A stretch of 28,648 nucleotides of DNA from Clostridiales bacterium UBA1390. GTDB taxonomy: Bacteria; Bacillota; Clostridia; Lachnospirales; Bianqueaceae. Below, in pieces: positions 1 through 7,585 of the stretch (positions are counted from its first letter, which is position 1; the number at the start of each line of letters is the position of its first letter). A model generated the notes under the pieces. It was not told the origin of the DNA. It was given only the letters and a program-made list of their open reading frames with translations, and made no database searches. The stretch spans positions 1 through 28,648 of the forward strand of contig DBQQ01000052.1 in the NCBI GenBank assembly GCA_002305315.1, read 5' to 3'. Position numbers and translations under genes: made by a program.

Positions 1-218
1 CACGCCGTGGCGGCCCCGAAACGCGCCGAGGTGATGATACTAGGCGACACATAGTATCATCAAAAACCAGGATTTTTCGCCGTGGCGCCCCGAAACGCCC
101 AGAGGTGATGATACTACGCGACACATAGTATCATCAAAAACCAGGATTTTACGCCTTGGCGGCCCCGAAACGCCCCGAGGTGATGATACCACGCGACACA
201 CACTATCATCACCTCGGG
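1..218. repeat. Tandem array of 74-75 bp palindromic units
   Basis: Three consecutive copies of one unit are visible and the first is cut by the window start. Each unit has a G+C-rich half (CCCCGAAACGC core), a short palindrome, and, between units, the spacer CATCAAAAACCAGGATTTT. The palindrome arms are GATGATACTA/TAGTATCATC at 33-42/52-61 and 107-116/126-135, with 9-base loops. The third copy is different: its arms are 15 bases, CCCGAGGTGATGATA (174-188) and its complement (204-218), around a 15-base loop, and the array stops there. The period is 74 then 75, not a multiple of three, which argues against a repeated protein segment. Family and function are unknown; an extragenic palindromic element is the simplest reading. 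Confidence 0.85.
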
Positions 219-232
219 ATTGTATTTCTAAT

Positions 233-262
233 AAAAAAGGCTCCCACACGGGGAACCTTATT
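233..262 (-). terminator. Rho-independent terminator of the MATE-ended operon
   Basis: Read on the minus strand, AAGGTTCCCC pairs imperfectly with GGGAGCCTT around a short GTGT-containing loop, and a run of six T follows. The hairpin starts right at the MATE stop codon (266-264), so it ends the five-gene operon. It lies only 15 bases from the palindromic repeat array. Confidence 0.75.
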
Positions 263-263
263 T

Positions 264-1625
264 TTACCATTCCAGCTGTCTTCTTTGCAGATGGCGTTTG
301 AAAATCAGCAGGAAGGCAGTGGTAGACATGATGGTTGCGACGATGTCTGCGATGGGTTCTGCATAGAAGGCGGCTCGAGCTCCCCAGAAGAAGGGAAGCA
401 AGATGGTCAGCAGGCAGTAGTCTGTTTTTCGGAACATGGACAGAAAGAGGGCGGTCTTCGTGCGTCCGACAGCCGTAAAGCCATCGACAAAGGTATACTG
501 TGTGCTGACGGGGATCATAGCAAAGGTATACACATGAATTCCCCAGACGGCTAGCTGTATGATCGTAGGATCCGAACTGAAAAGCTGGGCAAAGAGATGG
601 GGAATGGTCCAGGAGAGGATCGTCATGATGGTTGTAAAGGAGAGGCAAAGGCAGAGTGTCCACTTTTCGGCGGATAGAACACGAGCAGTCTGCTTCGCGC
701 CATAATTATAACTCAGAATCGCTTGCGTTCCACCGGTGATGCCGCACATAGGAGAGGAGATCAGCATAAAGTAACTCTGCACAATGGTGGCACAGGTGAT
801 CAGCTGATCGCCTTCTACAGGGCCGCCGAAGCGCTGCAATACGGTATTAAGTGTGATAACCATGACGCTATCCGTTGCCAAAATCAGGAAGGGCGACAAG
901 CCGATAAAAGCAATTCGCCACATGAGGCGTAAGCTGTATCCACCAAAACTGATCCGTACAGGCGGCTTTTTACTGAACAGGAAGGAGAGGACAAAAAGAC
1001 AGGAAAGAAATTGCGAGATGACCGTGGCCACCGCGGCGCCAGCCACACCCATATTCAGGGCAAAGATGAATATGGGATCAAGAATAATATTGGAAATGGC
1101 GCCGATCAGGACGGAGATCATACCCATGGCGGCAAATCCCTGACAGGTGATGAAGTAATTCATGCCCACAGCCATCAAAGCAAAGAAAGTCCCGGCGGTA
1201 TAGATGGTGAGATAAGTATCCGCGTAGGGAAAGGTCGTCTCGCTGGCTCCGAACCACCAGAGAAGCTGATTTTTCATGAGGAGAAAACTGATCGTGAGGA
1301 GGACAGCCAGGCAAGTCAGCATGCAAAAACTGTTAGAGAGAATCTGGCGCGCTTCTTTTTGATTGCCTTCTCCCATTTTCATGGCTAGGGGGATAGAGCC
1401 GCCCAGCCCTACCAGGGTTCCGAAAGAAGATAGGAGCGTGACAATGGGGCCGCATACACCGGCCCCAGCAAGTGCTTGATCCCCGACGAGAGGGATATTT
1501 CCAATATAGATTCGATCCACAATACTGTAAAGTACATTGACAAACTGGGCGATCATCGTGGGGATCGCCAAACGAAAGACAAGGGCACGGATCGGATCCT
1601 TGCCCAGATCATTTTTGTGACGCAT
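264..1625 (-). CDS. MATE family efflux transporter
   Basis: A 453-residue polytopic membrane protein of the multidrug and toxin extrusion family, which exports organic cations or drugs in exchange for Na+ or H+. The start MRHKNDLGKDPIRALVFRLA leads into the typical first helix (IPTMIAQFVNVLYSIVDRIYIG), and two homologous six-helix halves follow, matching the usual MATE length of about 450. The start at 1625 has AAAGGA nine bases upstream. It is the last gene of a minus-strand operon, 18 bases after the permease gene, and a terminator follows the stop. The substrate cannot be told from the sequence. A link to the aldehyde/alcohol enzymes upstream (export of a toxic product) is only inferred. 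It is not a close copy of the second MATE gene at 21595-22989. Confidence 0.9.
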   Translation of the reverse strand: MRHKNDLGKDPIRALVFRLAIPTMIAQFVNVLYSIVDRIYIGNIPLVGDQALAGAGVCGPIVTLLSSFGTLVGLGGSIPLAMKMGEGNQKEARQILSNSFCMLTCLAVLLTISFLLMKNQLLWWFGASETTFPYADTYLTIYTAGTFFALMAVGMNYFITCQGFAAMGMISVLIGAISNIILDPIFIFALNMGVAGAAVATVISQFLSCLFVLSFLFSKKPPVRISFGGYSLRLMWRIAFIGLSPFLILATDSVMVITLNTVLQRFGGPVEGDQLITCATIVQSYFMLISSPMCGITGGTQAILSYNYGAKQTARVLSAEKWTLCLCLSFTTIMTILSWTIPHLFAQLFSSDPTIIQLAVWGIHVYTFAMIPVSTQYTFVDGFTAVGRTKTALFLSMFRKTDYCLLTILLPFFWGARAAFYAEPIADIVATIMSTTAFLLIFKRHLQRRQLEW

Positions 1626-1643
1626 ATGTAAGATTCCTTTGAG

Positions 1644-2744
1644 TTACAGAAGATATGACAGACCCATCAAAAGCAACAGGAGCCCGAAATTTACGAGGCT
1701 GAAAAACAACAGATAGGATCCGGTGCGAGCATCCTTCTCCCGGCCATAAAGCTGCAGTGAGATCATGCTGGCCAGAGAGGCAATGGGCGTCCCCAAACCT
1801 CCCAGATTGACACCGAGAAGCAGCGCAGAGGGATCCTGCGTGAAGGGAGAGAGCAGGAGCGCAGCGGGCACATTGCTGATGATTTGACTGGTCCACACGG
1901 GAACCCCCAGTGGAAATGATTCCATCAGAGAAGCCAGAAAGTCCCGCAATCCGCCGAGCCGGGAAAGGTTCCCGGAAAAGATGAAAAAGCAGACAAAAGT
2001 GAGCAGAAGACCATAATCAACCTTACGCAGCAGCGGACGCGCCAGCAGAAGAAAGGCCAGAAGAACCAGCACAGTGATAAGCTGATAGGGAATCAGGCGC
2101 AGCACCGTCAGCAGACATCCCGAAAATAACAGGACGTATACGATCATATGAAGGCGAGAAAAGCTGCTGGGAGCCGCCGGCGTGACATGAATCTGCTGCT
2201 TGGGCAAGAAAAAGGAGCCAAGCAGCAATAGGATGGCAACTAGGAAAACAGGCGGCGCGGTGATTCTCAGGAAGGAGAGCAGATCCCATTCGAATTCTGT
2301 ATAGAGATACAGATTCTGCGGGTTCCCGATGGGGGTCAGCATACTGCCAATGTTGGCGGCTACGGTCTGCAGCACGACCACAAAGATTTTATGTTTTTCG
2401 GCCTGTACCAGGCGCAGCAGATAAAGCGCGAAAGGCACAAAAGTCAAAAGCGCCACATCGTTGGTAAGCAGCATAGAACTCACAAAAGGCAGGAAAACCA
2501 GTACCAGATATAATCCGCGCAGGGAGTGAATATGTTTCAGCAGCCAGTTTGCCAGCTGCTGAAACATCTGCAGAGAATCCAAGCCCTGAATGACAGCCAT
2601 GAGACAGAACAGGAGACAGAGCACCTGAAAATCCAGATATCCCAGATATGTGCTGTCCGGAGGCACAAGAACCATAGAGAAAAGTGTCAGAAGAGCTGAT
2701 ACACATAATACGGGATATTTTCGCAGAAAAGACCACATCGCCAT
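1644..2744 (-). CDS. Anion/cation permease of the ion transporter superfamily (ArsB/SLC13-like)
   Basis: A 366-residue integral membrane protein with about ten hydrophobic segments. Two re-entrant-type motifs mark the ArsB/NhaD/SLC13 superfamily: LLTNDVALLTFVPF (roughly residues 90-105) and ANIGSMLTPIGNPQNLYLY (roughly 148-166), with a second-half counterpart GVNLGGLGTPIASLASM near the C-terminus. Proteins of this kind move oxyanions, di- or tricarboxylates, or Na+ against H+; E. coli YbiR is a comparable uncharacterised member. The start at 2744 lies two bases after the aldehyde dehydrogenase stop and has no clear ribosome site, so translation is probably coupled. It is shorter than many members (about 400-430). 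The substrate is unknown; a carboxylate made by the neighbouring dehydrogenases is a possibility, not shown. Confidence 0.8.
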   Translation of the reverse strand: MAMWSFLRKYPVLCVSALLTLFSMVLVPPDSTYLGYLDFQVLCLLFCLMAVIQGLDSLQMFQQLANWLLKHIHSLRGLYLVLVFLPFVSSMLLTNDVALLTFVPFALYLLRLVQAEKHKIFVVVLQTVAANIGSMLTPIGNPQNLYLYTEFEWDLLSFLRITAPPVFLVAILLLLGSFFLPKQQIHVTPAAPSSFSRLHMIVYVLLFSGCLLTVLRLIPYQLITVLVLLAFLLLARPLLRKVDYGLLLTFVCFFIFSGNLSRLGGLRDFLASLMESFPLGVPVWTSQIISNVPAALLLSPFTQDPSALLLGVNLGGLGTPIASLASMISLQLYGREKDARTGSYLLFFSLVNFGLLLLLMGLSYLL

Positions 2745-2746
2745 AT

Positions 2747-4114
2747 TTATCGCAGGAAAAACTGCAGCATCAGATATTTGATGGGATGATAGGGCTGATA
2801 GCGCACCGGCAGATCAAGCCAAGTAGCCTTATCCACGATGCTCTTATCATGGGTGAAGGTATCGAAACCATGTTTTCCGTGATACGAACCCATGCCGCTG
2901 GTACCGACACCGCCGAAGCCCATGTGACTCGTCGCCAGATGGATCAGGGTATCATTGACGCAGCCCCCGCCGAACTGGATATGGTGAAGCACCCATTTTT
3001 TCACACTGTCTTTCTCAGTGAAGAGGTACAGGGCCAGCGGAGTAGGATTCTGCTGGATGATGGCGCGTGCTTCTGGCCAAGTGCGGAAGGTGAGTACCGG
3101 CAGAATAGGACCAAAGATCTCTTCCTGCATGGCAGGACTATCCAGCGTAGCCTGATCCAGAATCGTGGGCGCGATGCGATTCACACCGTCATGCTGTCCG
3201 CCCACATAAGGGGTCTCTCCTTCCAGAAGGCCCAGCAGACGCTTAAAATGCTTCTCGTTGATGATATGACCATAATCTGGATTGGCCAGCGGATTGTCTC
3301 CGAATTGTTTGCGCAGCGCGATCTTCAGTTCCAGCAGCAATGGCTTTTTCACACTTTCATGCACCAAAATATAATCGGGGGCGACACAGGTCTGTCCCAG
3401 GTTCAGGAACTTGCCGAATACGATACGCTGCGCCGCTACTTTCAAGTTGGCGGACGCATCTACAATACAAGGACTCTTGCCGCCCAGCTCCAGCGTGATG
3501 GGAGTCAGATGCGCAGCGGCCTTTTCCATGACCAGCCGACCGACCGTCTTGCCGCCGGTAAAGAAGATGTAATCAAATTTCTGATCCAACAGATCCTGAT
3601 TGACATCACGGACTCCCTGAATGACAGCCGCCAGCTGCGGCGGCAGGTACGTGGTGATGAGATCTTCAAGAACCTGGCTGGTGGCAGAAGAATAGGATCC
3701 GGGTTTGATGACCACGGTATTTCCGGCTGCGATCGCATCCACCGCAGGTTCCAGCGCCAGCATGAAGGGATAGTTCCAGGGACTCATGATCAGCACGGTG
3801 CCATAGGGCTCCCGCAGGATATAACTGGCAGAAGGAAATTGTGCCAGCGGCGTAGGCACCAGTCGAGGACGGGACAGGGAGAGTAGATGCTTCTCCATAT
3901 AACTGATCTCCGACAGCACCATGCCCACCTCGGACATATAGCTTTCCGCCCGGCTCTTGCCCAGATCCTGCGAGAGAGCCTTGTAAATATCCTCGCGCAT
4001 GTCCTTGATGCCGCGTTTTAGGCGACGCAGAGCACTCAGGCGATGGGATAGATCCCGGGTCCAACCCGTCTCAAAAAAGGCGCGTTGACGACGAACAATA
4101 GCAGCAGTATTCAT
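2747..4114 (-). CDS. Aldehyde dehydrogenase, ALDH3/fatty-aldehyde type
   Basis: A 455-residue NAD(P)-dependent aldehyde dehydrogenase that oxidises an aldehyde to the carboxylate. Visible landmarks are the SPWNYPF motif (111-117), the nucleotide-binding FTGGKTVGR region (185-193), the general base Glu209 in LELGGKSP, and the catalytic Cys243 in NLGQTCVAPDY. The last motif and the C-terminal sequence (DLPVRYQPY) are typical of the ALDH3 class, which includes fatty and aromatic aldehyde dehydrogenases. The length fits this class, and no membrane anchor follows. AAGGAGG lies eight bases before the ATG at 4114. It is third in the operon, 21 bases after the iron alcohol dehydrogenase, suggesting that the pair interconverts alcohol, aldehyde and acid. 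The substrate is not determined. Confidence 0.93.
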   Translation of the reverse strand: MNTAAIVRRQRAFFETGWTRDLSHRLSALRRLKRGIKDMREDIYKALSQDLGKSRAESYMSEVGMVLSEISYMEKHLLSLSRPRLVPTPLAQFPSASYILREPYGTVLIMSPWNYPFMLALEPAVDAIAAGNTVVIKPGSYSSATSQVLEDLITTYLPPQLAAVIQGVRDVNQDLLDQKFDYIFFTGGKTVGRLVMEKAAAHLTPITLELGGKSPCIVDASANLKVAAQRIVFGKFLNLGQTCVAPDYILVHESVKKPLLLELKIALRKQFGDNPLANPDYGHIINEKHFKRLLGLLEGETPYVGGQHDGVNRIAPTILDQATLDSPAMQEEIFGPILPVLTFRTWPEARAIIQQNPTPLALYLFTEKDSVKKWVLHHIQFGGGCVNDTLIHLATSHMGFGGVGTSGMGSYHGKHGFDTFTHDKSIVDKATWLDLPVRYQPYHPIKYLMLQFFLR

Positions 4115-4135
4115 AGGGGCATCCTCCTTTTGATT

Positions 4136-5317
4136 TTAATAGGCATGCATCAGAATCTTCAAGGCATCTTTCTGCGTGATGGCCTTGCGGTTCGCAATCA
4201 TGGCGCCATCATTGACGGCCGCTTCAGCAATCAGCGGCAGATCCTCCGCCTTGACACGGCCTGTATCCTGCAGACGCAACGGCAGACCGGATATCCGGTT
4301 CAGACGTTTTGCCAATCGGCGTACACAGTGAATCGCCTCACGAGCCCGTCTTGCCGGTGCGGTTTGGCTGTAGAGTTCCGGCCCACCCAGATATAGCAGG
4401 AGTTCGCTGTAGATATCCTGCAGGCAATCTTCGTTAAAACGCATGACATAAGGAAGAAGAATGGCCATAGCATCCCCGTGGGCGACATGGCAGAGACCGC
4501 CGGTAGCATGACCGATGGCGTGTACGCCGCCCACCATGCTGTTGCTGAAAGCAGAACCAGCGAGCAGGCTTGCGTTGGCCATGGCGAGCCGGGCCTGTTT
4601 GTCATGGGGATGGCGCACCGCCTTTTCCAGATTCTCCATGATTAGGCGGATCGAGGCGATGGCGTAAGCATCGCTCAGCGGATTTTTCTGGGTAGAAGAA
4701 AATGCCTCAATAGCATGACAAAGCGCGTCCATACCGGTGGAAGCGGTGATCCTGGGGGGCAGAGACTGTGTCATCCGGACGTCCAGGATCGCCACATCCG
4801 GCATCAGGTGTGTGGAAATGTATTCCAACTTGACCTGATGCACAGGATCGGATACGACTGCGACCGCGGTCACCTCAGATCCTGTGCCGGCAGTCGTCGG
4901 AATCGCGATATAAGGGACGCGGTGGCCGCGATCCAATGTGTCACAGCCCATGAGTGATTTGATATGAGAGGCGCCCTGGGCGATGAGCAGAGCCACACCC
5001 TTCGCCGTATCCAGTACAGAGCCGCCGCCTGCGGCCACGATACTGTCACATTCATTTTCGCGATATAACTGGGCGATATGATCCACAACAGAGACGCCGC
5101 TGTCCGCCGGAATATCCGTATAGACACAGGCGGGGGTGATATCCGGCATGGCAGATAGTACATGATCCAACAGACCTAGTTTGCGCAGCGTAGCATCGGA
5201 TAATACAAGGGGCGCCTTGGCGTGTAAGGAATGCAGCTCATAAGACAGACGATCCAACGCCAGCAACCCAGAACAGATTTTTACAGCATTTTGAAATTCA
5301 TAATAGGCAGGCAGCAT
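4136..5317 (-). CDS. Iron-containing (class III) alcohol dehydrogenase
   Basis: An NAD(P)-dependent alcohol dehydrogenase of the iron-containing family, 393 residues from the chosen start. The nucleotide-binding GGGSVLDTAKG motif is at about 97-107. Metal ligands are visible as Asp and His in GMDALCHAIEAF and as two His ten residues apart in GHATGGLCHVAHG. The open frame extends upstream to 5335, where the ATG overlaps the previous stop. However, the codons between (ATGAAAAGGAG) contain the ribosome site AAAAGGAG seven bases before ATG 5317, so 5317 is the better start. It probably reduces an aldehyde to an alcohol or the reverse, next to the aldehyde dehydrogenase gene. The substrate is unknown. 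Confidence 0.92.
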   Translation of the reverse strand: MLPAYYEFQNAVKICSGLLALDRLSYELHSLHAKAPLVLSDATLRKLGLLDHVLSAMPDITPACVYTDIPADSGVSVVDHIAQLYRENECDSIVAAGGGSVLDTAKGVALLIAQGASHIKSLMGCDTLDRGHRVPYIAIPTTAGTGSEVTAVAVVSDPVHQVKLEYISTHLMPDVAILDVRMTQSLPPRITASTGMDALCHAIEAFSSTQKNPLSDAYAIASIRLIMENLEKAVRHPHDKQARLAMANASLLAGSAFSNSMVGGVHAIGHATGGLCHVAHGDAMAILLPYVMRFNEDCLQDIYSELLLYLGGPELYSQTAPARRAREAIHCVRRLAKRLNRISGLPLRLQDTGRVKAEDLPLIAEAAVNDGAMIANRKAITQKDALKILMHAY

Positions 5318-5331
5318 ACAAAAACTCCTTT

Positions 5332-5802
5332 TCATAGTCCCAGAAGGGCAAACACATAGACGCCCAGCGTGGGAATTCTTTTTTTAGGCAGGCGCTTTAG
5401 AATGCGCTTAGCCCAGAAAGAGGGAAACAGATATCCTTCTGTGATCTCCATCGCACGGACAAACCCCATGGCGGCATTGATGTTGCCCTGCAGGGTGAAA
5501 CTGTGCTGTGCGTAGGCATCGGCAATACTGTCGAGTCCGATCAGGACGCGAACGGCCAGTGAAAGACTCTTGAAGGTAATCAGGACATGAGGCATCTCCC
5601 AGGATTTTCCTTTCCTCAGGCCCTTAGCGCCATTCACCAGGACGATGCTGGGGGCGCCGGGATGGGGCGAGGTACGGATCCCGAAGGTCAGTCCCTGCGG
5701 TAGATCCAGAAGCTCCTGGCGTAAAACCGGATCATAGACCTCAAGCACGCGCATGCCTCGATACAAAAAAAATAAAATCACACGACAGATCAGTGCTTTC
5801 AT
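5332..5802 (-). CDS. Small uncharacterised protein, possibly SCP2-like lipid-binding
   Basis: A 156-residue protein opening the five-gene operon. I do not recognise it firmly. It has a hydrophobic basic N-terminus (MKALICRVILFFLYRGMRV), a middle with ITFKSLSLAVRVLIGLDS, and FTLQGNINAAMGFVRAMEI followed by YLFP. That order, an accepting FKS segment then a GNINAAM segment, resembles SCP2-type sterol/lipid carrier domains, but the match is by eye only. The open frame begins at 5868, but the -10 and -35 boxes lie inside that extension, so translation must start downstream. GAGGA is placed seven bases before ATG 5802, with a second ATG at 5808. The N-terminal segment could be a membrane anchor. 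Context suggests a role with aldehyde or alcohol handling. Confidence 0.7.
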   Translation of the reverse strand: MKALICRVILFFLYRGMRVLEVYDPVLRQELLDLPQGLTFGIRTSPHPGAPSIVLVNGAKGLRKGKSWEMPHVLITFKSLSLAVRVLIGLDSIADAYAQHSFTLQGNINAAMGFVRAMEITEGYLFPSFWAKRILKRLPKKRIPTLGVYVFALLGL

Positions 5803-5839
5803 AATCATTCCTCGTTCCGTCAGAATTTGAGACAGAACC

Positions 5840-5868
5840 ATTATAGGATCATACAGACGGTTTGTCAA
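5840..5868 (-). promoter_or_regulatory. Consensus sigma-A promoter of the aldehyde/alcohol operon
   Basis: On the minus strand TTGACA (5868-5863) and TATAAT (5845-5840) are separated by exactly 17 bases, a perfect match to the vegetative consensus. Transcription would start near 5833, about 30 bases before the start codon at 5802. It faces away from the inositol-phosphatase promoter, with 13 bases between the two -35 boxes. Confidence 0.9.
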
Positions 5869-5881
5869 GCCGAGAAATCCA

Positions 5882-5910
5882 TTGCAAGATGCGAAAATCT
5901 GTGTTAAGAT
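5882..5910 (+). promoter_or_regulatory. Promoter of the inositol-phosphatase gene
   Basis: TTGCAA (5882-5887) and TAAGAT (5905-5910) are 17 bases apart, and TG one base before the -10 box makes it an extended -10 promoter. The expected start near 5917 leaves a leader so short that the ribosome site (CAGGAGGG, 5919-5926) lies almost at the 5' end of the message. Confidence 0.65.
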
Positions 5911-5934
5911 GAATCCGACAGGAGGGAGATCAGT

Positions 5935-6708
5935 ATGTTGGAAGAGATCATAGAAGCGGCCCGTCAGGCGGGCAAGATCATGCTGGAAGCAGAGAAGGCA
6001 TCGATCGATGTGAAAGAAAAGACAGGGTCTGCTAATTTCGTCACACAGTATGACATGGCGGTGCAGGAGAATCTGCGGCAGGCATTACAAAGAATCTGTC
6101 CGGAGGCGGATTTTCTGGGAGAGGAAGGAAACGATCGGCCGGAGCAGACCGCACTGGTCTTCATCGTGGATCCGATCGACGGTACAACGAACTTTATTCA
6201 TGGATACCGGCACAGCGCCATTTCCATTGCCCTGGCGCAGAACGGGAAGATAGAGTATGGCGTGGTATATAATCCATATACCGAAGAGGTGTTCAGCGCT
6301 GCGCGGGGACGGGGCGCCTATCGGAATGGCGAGCCGATCCATGTGAGCAGCCGGCCGATGAAAGAGGCGCTCATCTGTTTCGGTACGTCACCCTATGACC
6401 CGAGCCTGGCGGAGCCATCTTTTCGGCTTGCCAAGAGGCTCTTTGACATAGCGGCGGATATTCGCCGCAGCGGCTCGGCGGCGCTGGACCTGTGCGCCAT
6501 TGCGGCGGGACAGTGTGAGTTTGACTTTGAATTGGTACTGCAGCCCTGGGATTTTGCGGCGTCCTCACTGATGATTGAAGAAGCGGGAGGACGGGTGAGC
6601 CGGCCGGATGGTACGCCCCTTCGGATTTTAGAGCCTAATCCGGTCATCGCGGGAAACAGATTGACATATGACGCATTTCTGGCCGAGGGACTGCAGGAAG
6701 GATTATAA
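5935..6708 (+). CDS. Inositol monophosphatase family protein
   Basis: A 257-residue Mg2+-dependent phosphatase of the IMPase/SuhB/CysQ/FBPase-like superfamily. Metal ligands are seen in LGEEG (Glu63/64), in VDPIDGTTNF (Asp79, Asp82, 78-87), and in the C-terminal WDFAASSLMIEEAGG (near 205). Length and motif spacing are ordinary for the family. Possible substrates include inositol-1-phosphate, 3'-phosphoadenosine 5'-phosphate and sugar bisphosphates; the sequence does not decide. The start at 5935 follows AGGAGGG. Its last six bases overlap the end of corA on the other strand. It does not belong to the neighbouring operon and is read from its own promoter. Confidence 0.92.
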   Translation: MLEEIIEAARQAGKIMLEAEKASIDVKEKTGSANFVTQYDMAVQENLRQALQRICPEADFLGEEGNDRPEQTALVFIVDPIDGTTNFIHGYRHSAISIALAQNGKIEYGVVYNPYTEEVFSAARGRGAYRNGEPIHVSSRPMKEALICFGTSPYDPSLAEPSFRLAKRLFDIAADIRRSGSAALDLCAIAAGQCEFDFELVLQPWDFAASSLMIEEAGGRVSRPDGTPLRILEPNPVIAGNRLTYDAFLAEGLQEGL

Positions 6709-7503
6709 CCATTTTTTCTTCTTGAAGAAGAAGGTACAGAGAAGAATAATCACGATACAGAGAATGATGACGATGGGATAGGCGAGTGGGGACTCGAATT
6801 CCGGCATCATGAGATTCATACCGAACCAGCCGGTGATGAGTTGCAGTGGCAGCATAATGGTAGTCAGAATGGTCAGTGTTTTCATCAGGTTGTTGAGATT
6901 ATAATCGTTTTTGGACTGATAGGCATCCTGAACGTTCAGTGAATATTCTCGTAAATCCGTTAGCAGGGAGAAAAGACGGTCACATCGTCGGTCCAGACGA
7001 TGTAGCCAGGTCAGTTCCTCTCCCTCATGAGCAAGTTTGGATTCTTCCATGACGGCCAGAATCTCGATCATCTGCTCATAGTATTGCCGTAGATGGATGA
7101 TATTGCGGCGGATTCGAATAAGGCGCCGAGAAAAATTCAGATCTTCCCGATTGCTGAAAACGGAATCTTCCAGGGTAGATAACTGGCTCTCCATGTGCTC
7201 CAATGTATTCATATCCTGAGAAATCGTCTGAAACAGGAGACGCAGAATGGTTAGGGGAATCGTTTCCTCGCTGGGAGGCAGCGTGGGGGGGTCTTGGTTT
7301 CCCGATGGTAGGAAAAGCAGAACGCGTTGAAAATCAGTATATAGATGAAAAGATCCCAGAGGGGACTTCAGCGGGACCGGAGGATTGACGTGCAGTACAT
7401 AACCTCCAGGACAGGGTTCAATGCGGGTGCGGTTATAGACCTGTTCCTGAAATCCCCATGTGGTGAGATCTTGCTGTGTACAGCATTGATAGTGAAATGA
7501 CAT
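6703..7503 (-). CDS. corA: CorA family divalent cation transporter
   Basis: A 266-residue member of the CorA Mg2+/Co2+ channel family, which works as a membrane pentamer. The diagnostic GMN motif is at about 228-230 (WFGMNLMMPEFES), followed by the second membrane helix and a basic tail ending KKKKWL. The region before it is a long charged helix-rich cytoplasmic segment (roughly 75-195). The protein is shorter than classic CorA (about 316), mainly at the N-terminus, and the loop has MMPEFES rather than the usual MPE-containing acidic sequence, so ion choice is uncertain. AAGGAGG lies eight bases before ATG 7503. Its 3' end overlaps the inositol-phosphatase gene tail to tail. Confidence 0.9.
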   Translation of the reverse strand: MSFHYQCCTQQDLTTWGFQEQVYNRTRIEPCPGGYVLHVNPPVPLKSPLGSFHLYTDFQRVLLFLPSGNQDPPTLPPSEETIPLTILRLLFQTISQDMNTLEHMESQLSTLEDSVFSNREDLNFSRRLIRIRRNIIHLRQYYEQMIEILAVMEESKLAHEGEELTWLHRLDRRCDRLFSLLTDLREYSLNVQDAYQSKNDYNLNNLMKTLTILTTIMLPLQLITGWFGMNLMMPEFESPLAYPIVIILCIVIILLCTFFFKKKKWL

Positions 7504-7527
7504 GATACATGCCTCCTTTCCGTCTTG

Positions 7528-7556
7528 ATGGTACCACAGACGGTAGGGAAAAGCAA
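7528..7556 (-). promoter_or_regulatory. Possible corA promoter
   Basis: On the minus strand TTGCTT (7556-7551) and TACCAT (7533-7528) are 17 bases apart and 25 bases upstream of the corA start. Three and four bases respectively match the consensus, so this is only a candidate. Confidence 0.35.
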
Positions 7557-7585
7557 TTTGTATTTTCAGAAAGGAGCGAAAAACG

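Noticed and set aside
40..663. Minus-strand frame of 207 codons with a repeated segment at its end
   Set aside because: The repeat comes from the 74-75 bp DNA units, and the rest is antisense-frame shadow of the MATE gene; the unit period is not a multiple of three.
2684..3886. Plus-strand frame of 400 codons
   Set aside because: It is antisense to the well-supported aldehyde dehydrogenase gene, has no family features and no ribosome site.
6714..6732. Inverted repeat TTCTTCTT/AAGAAGAA as a terminator for the inositol-phosphatase gene
   Set aside because: It is A+T-only with weak pairing and no following T-run on the plus strand; it lies in the lysine-coding tail of corA.
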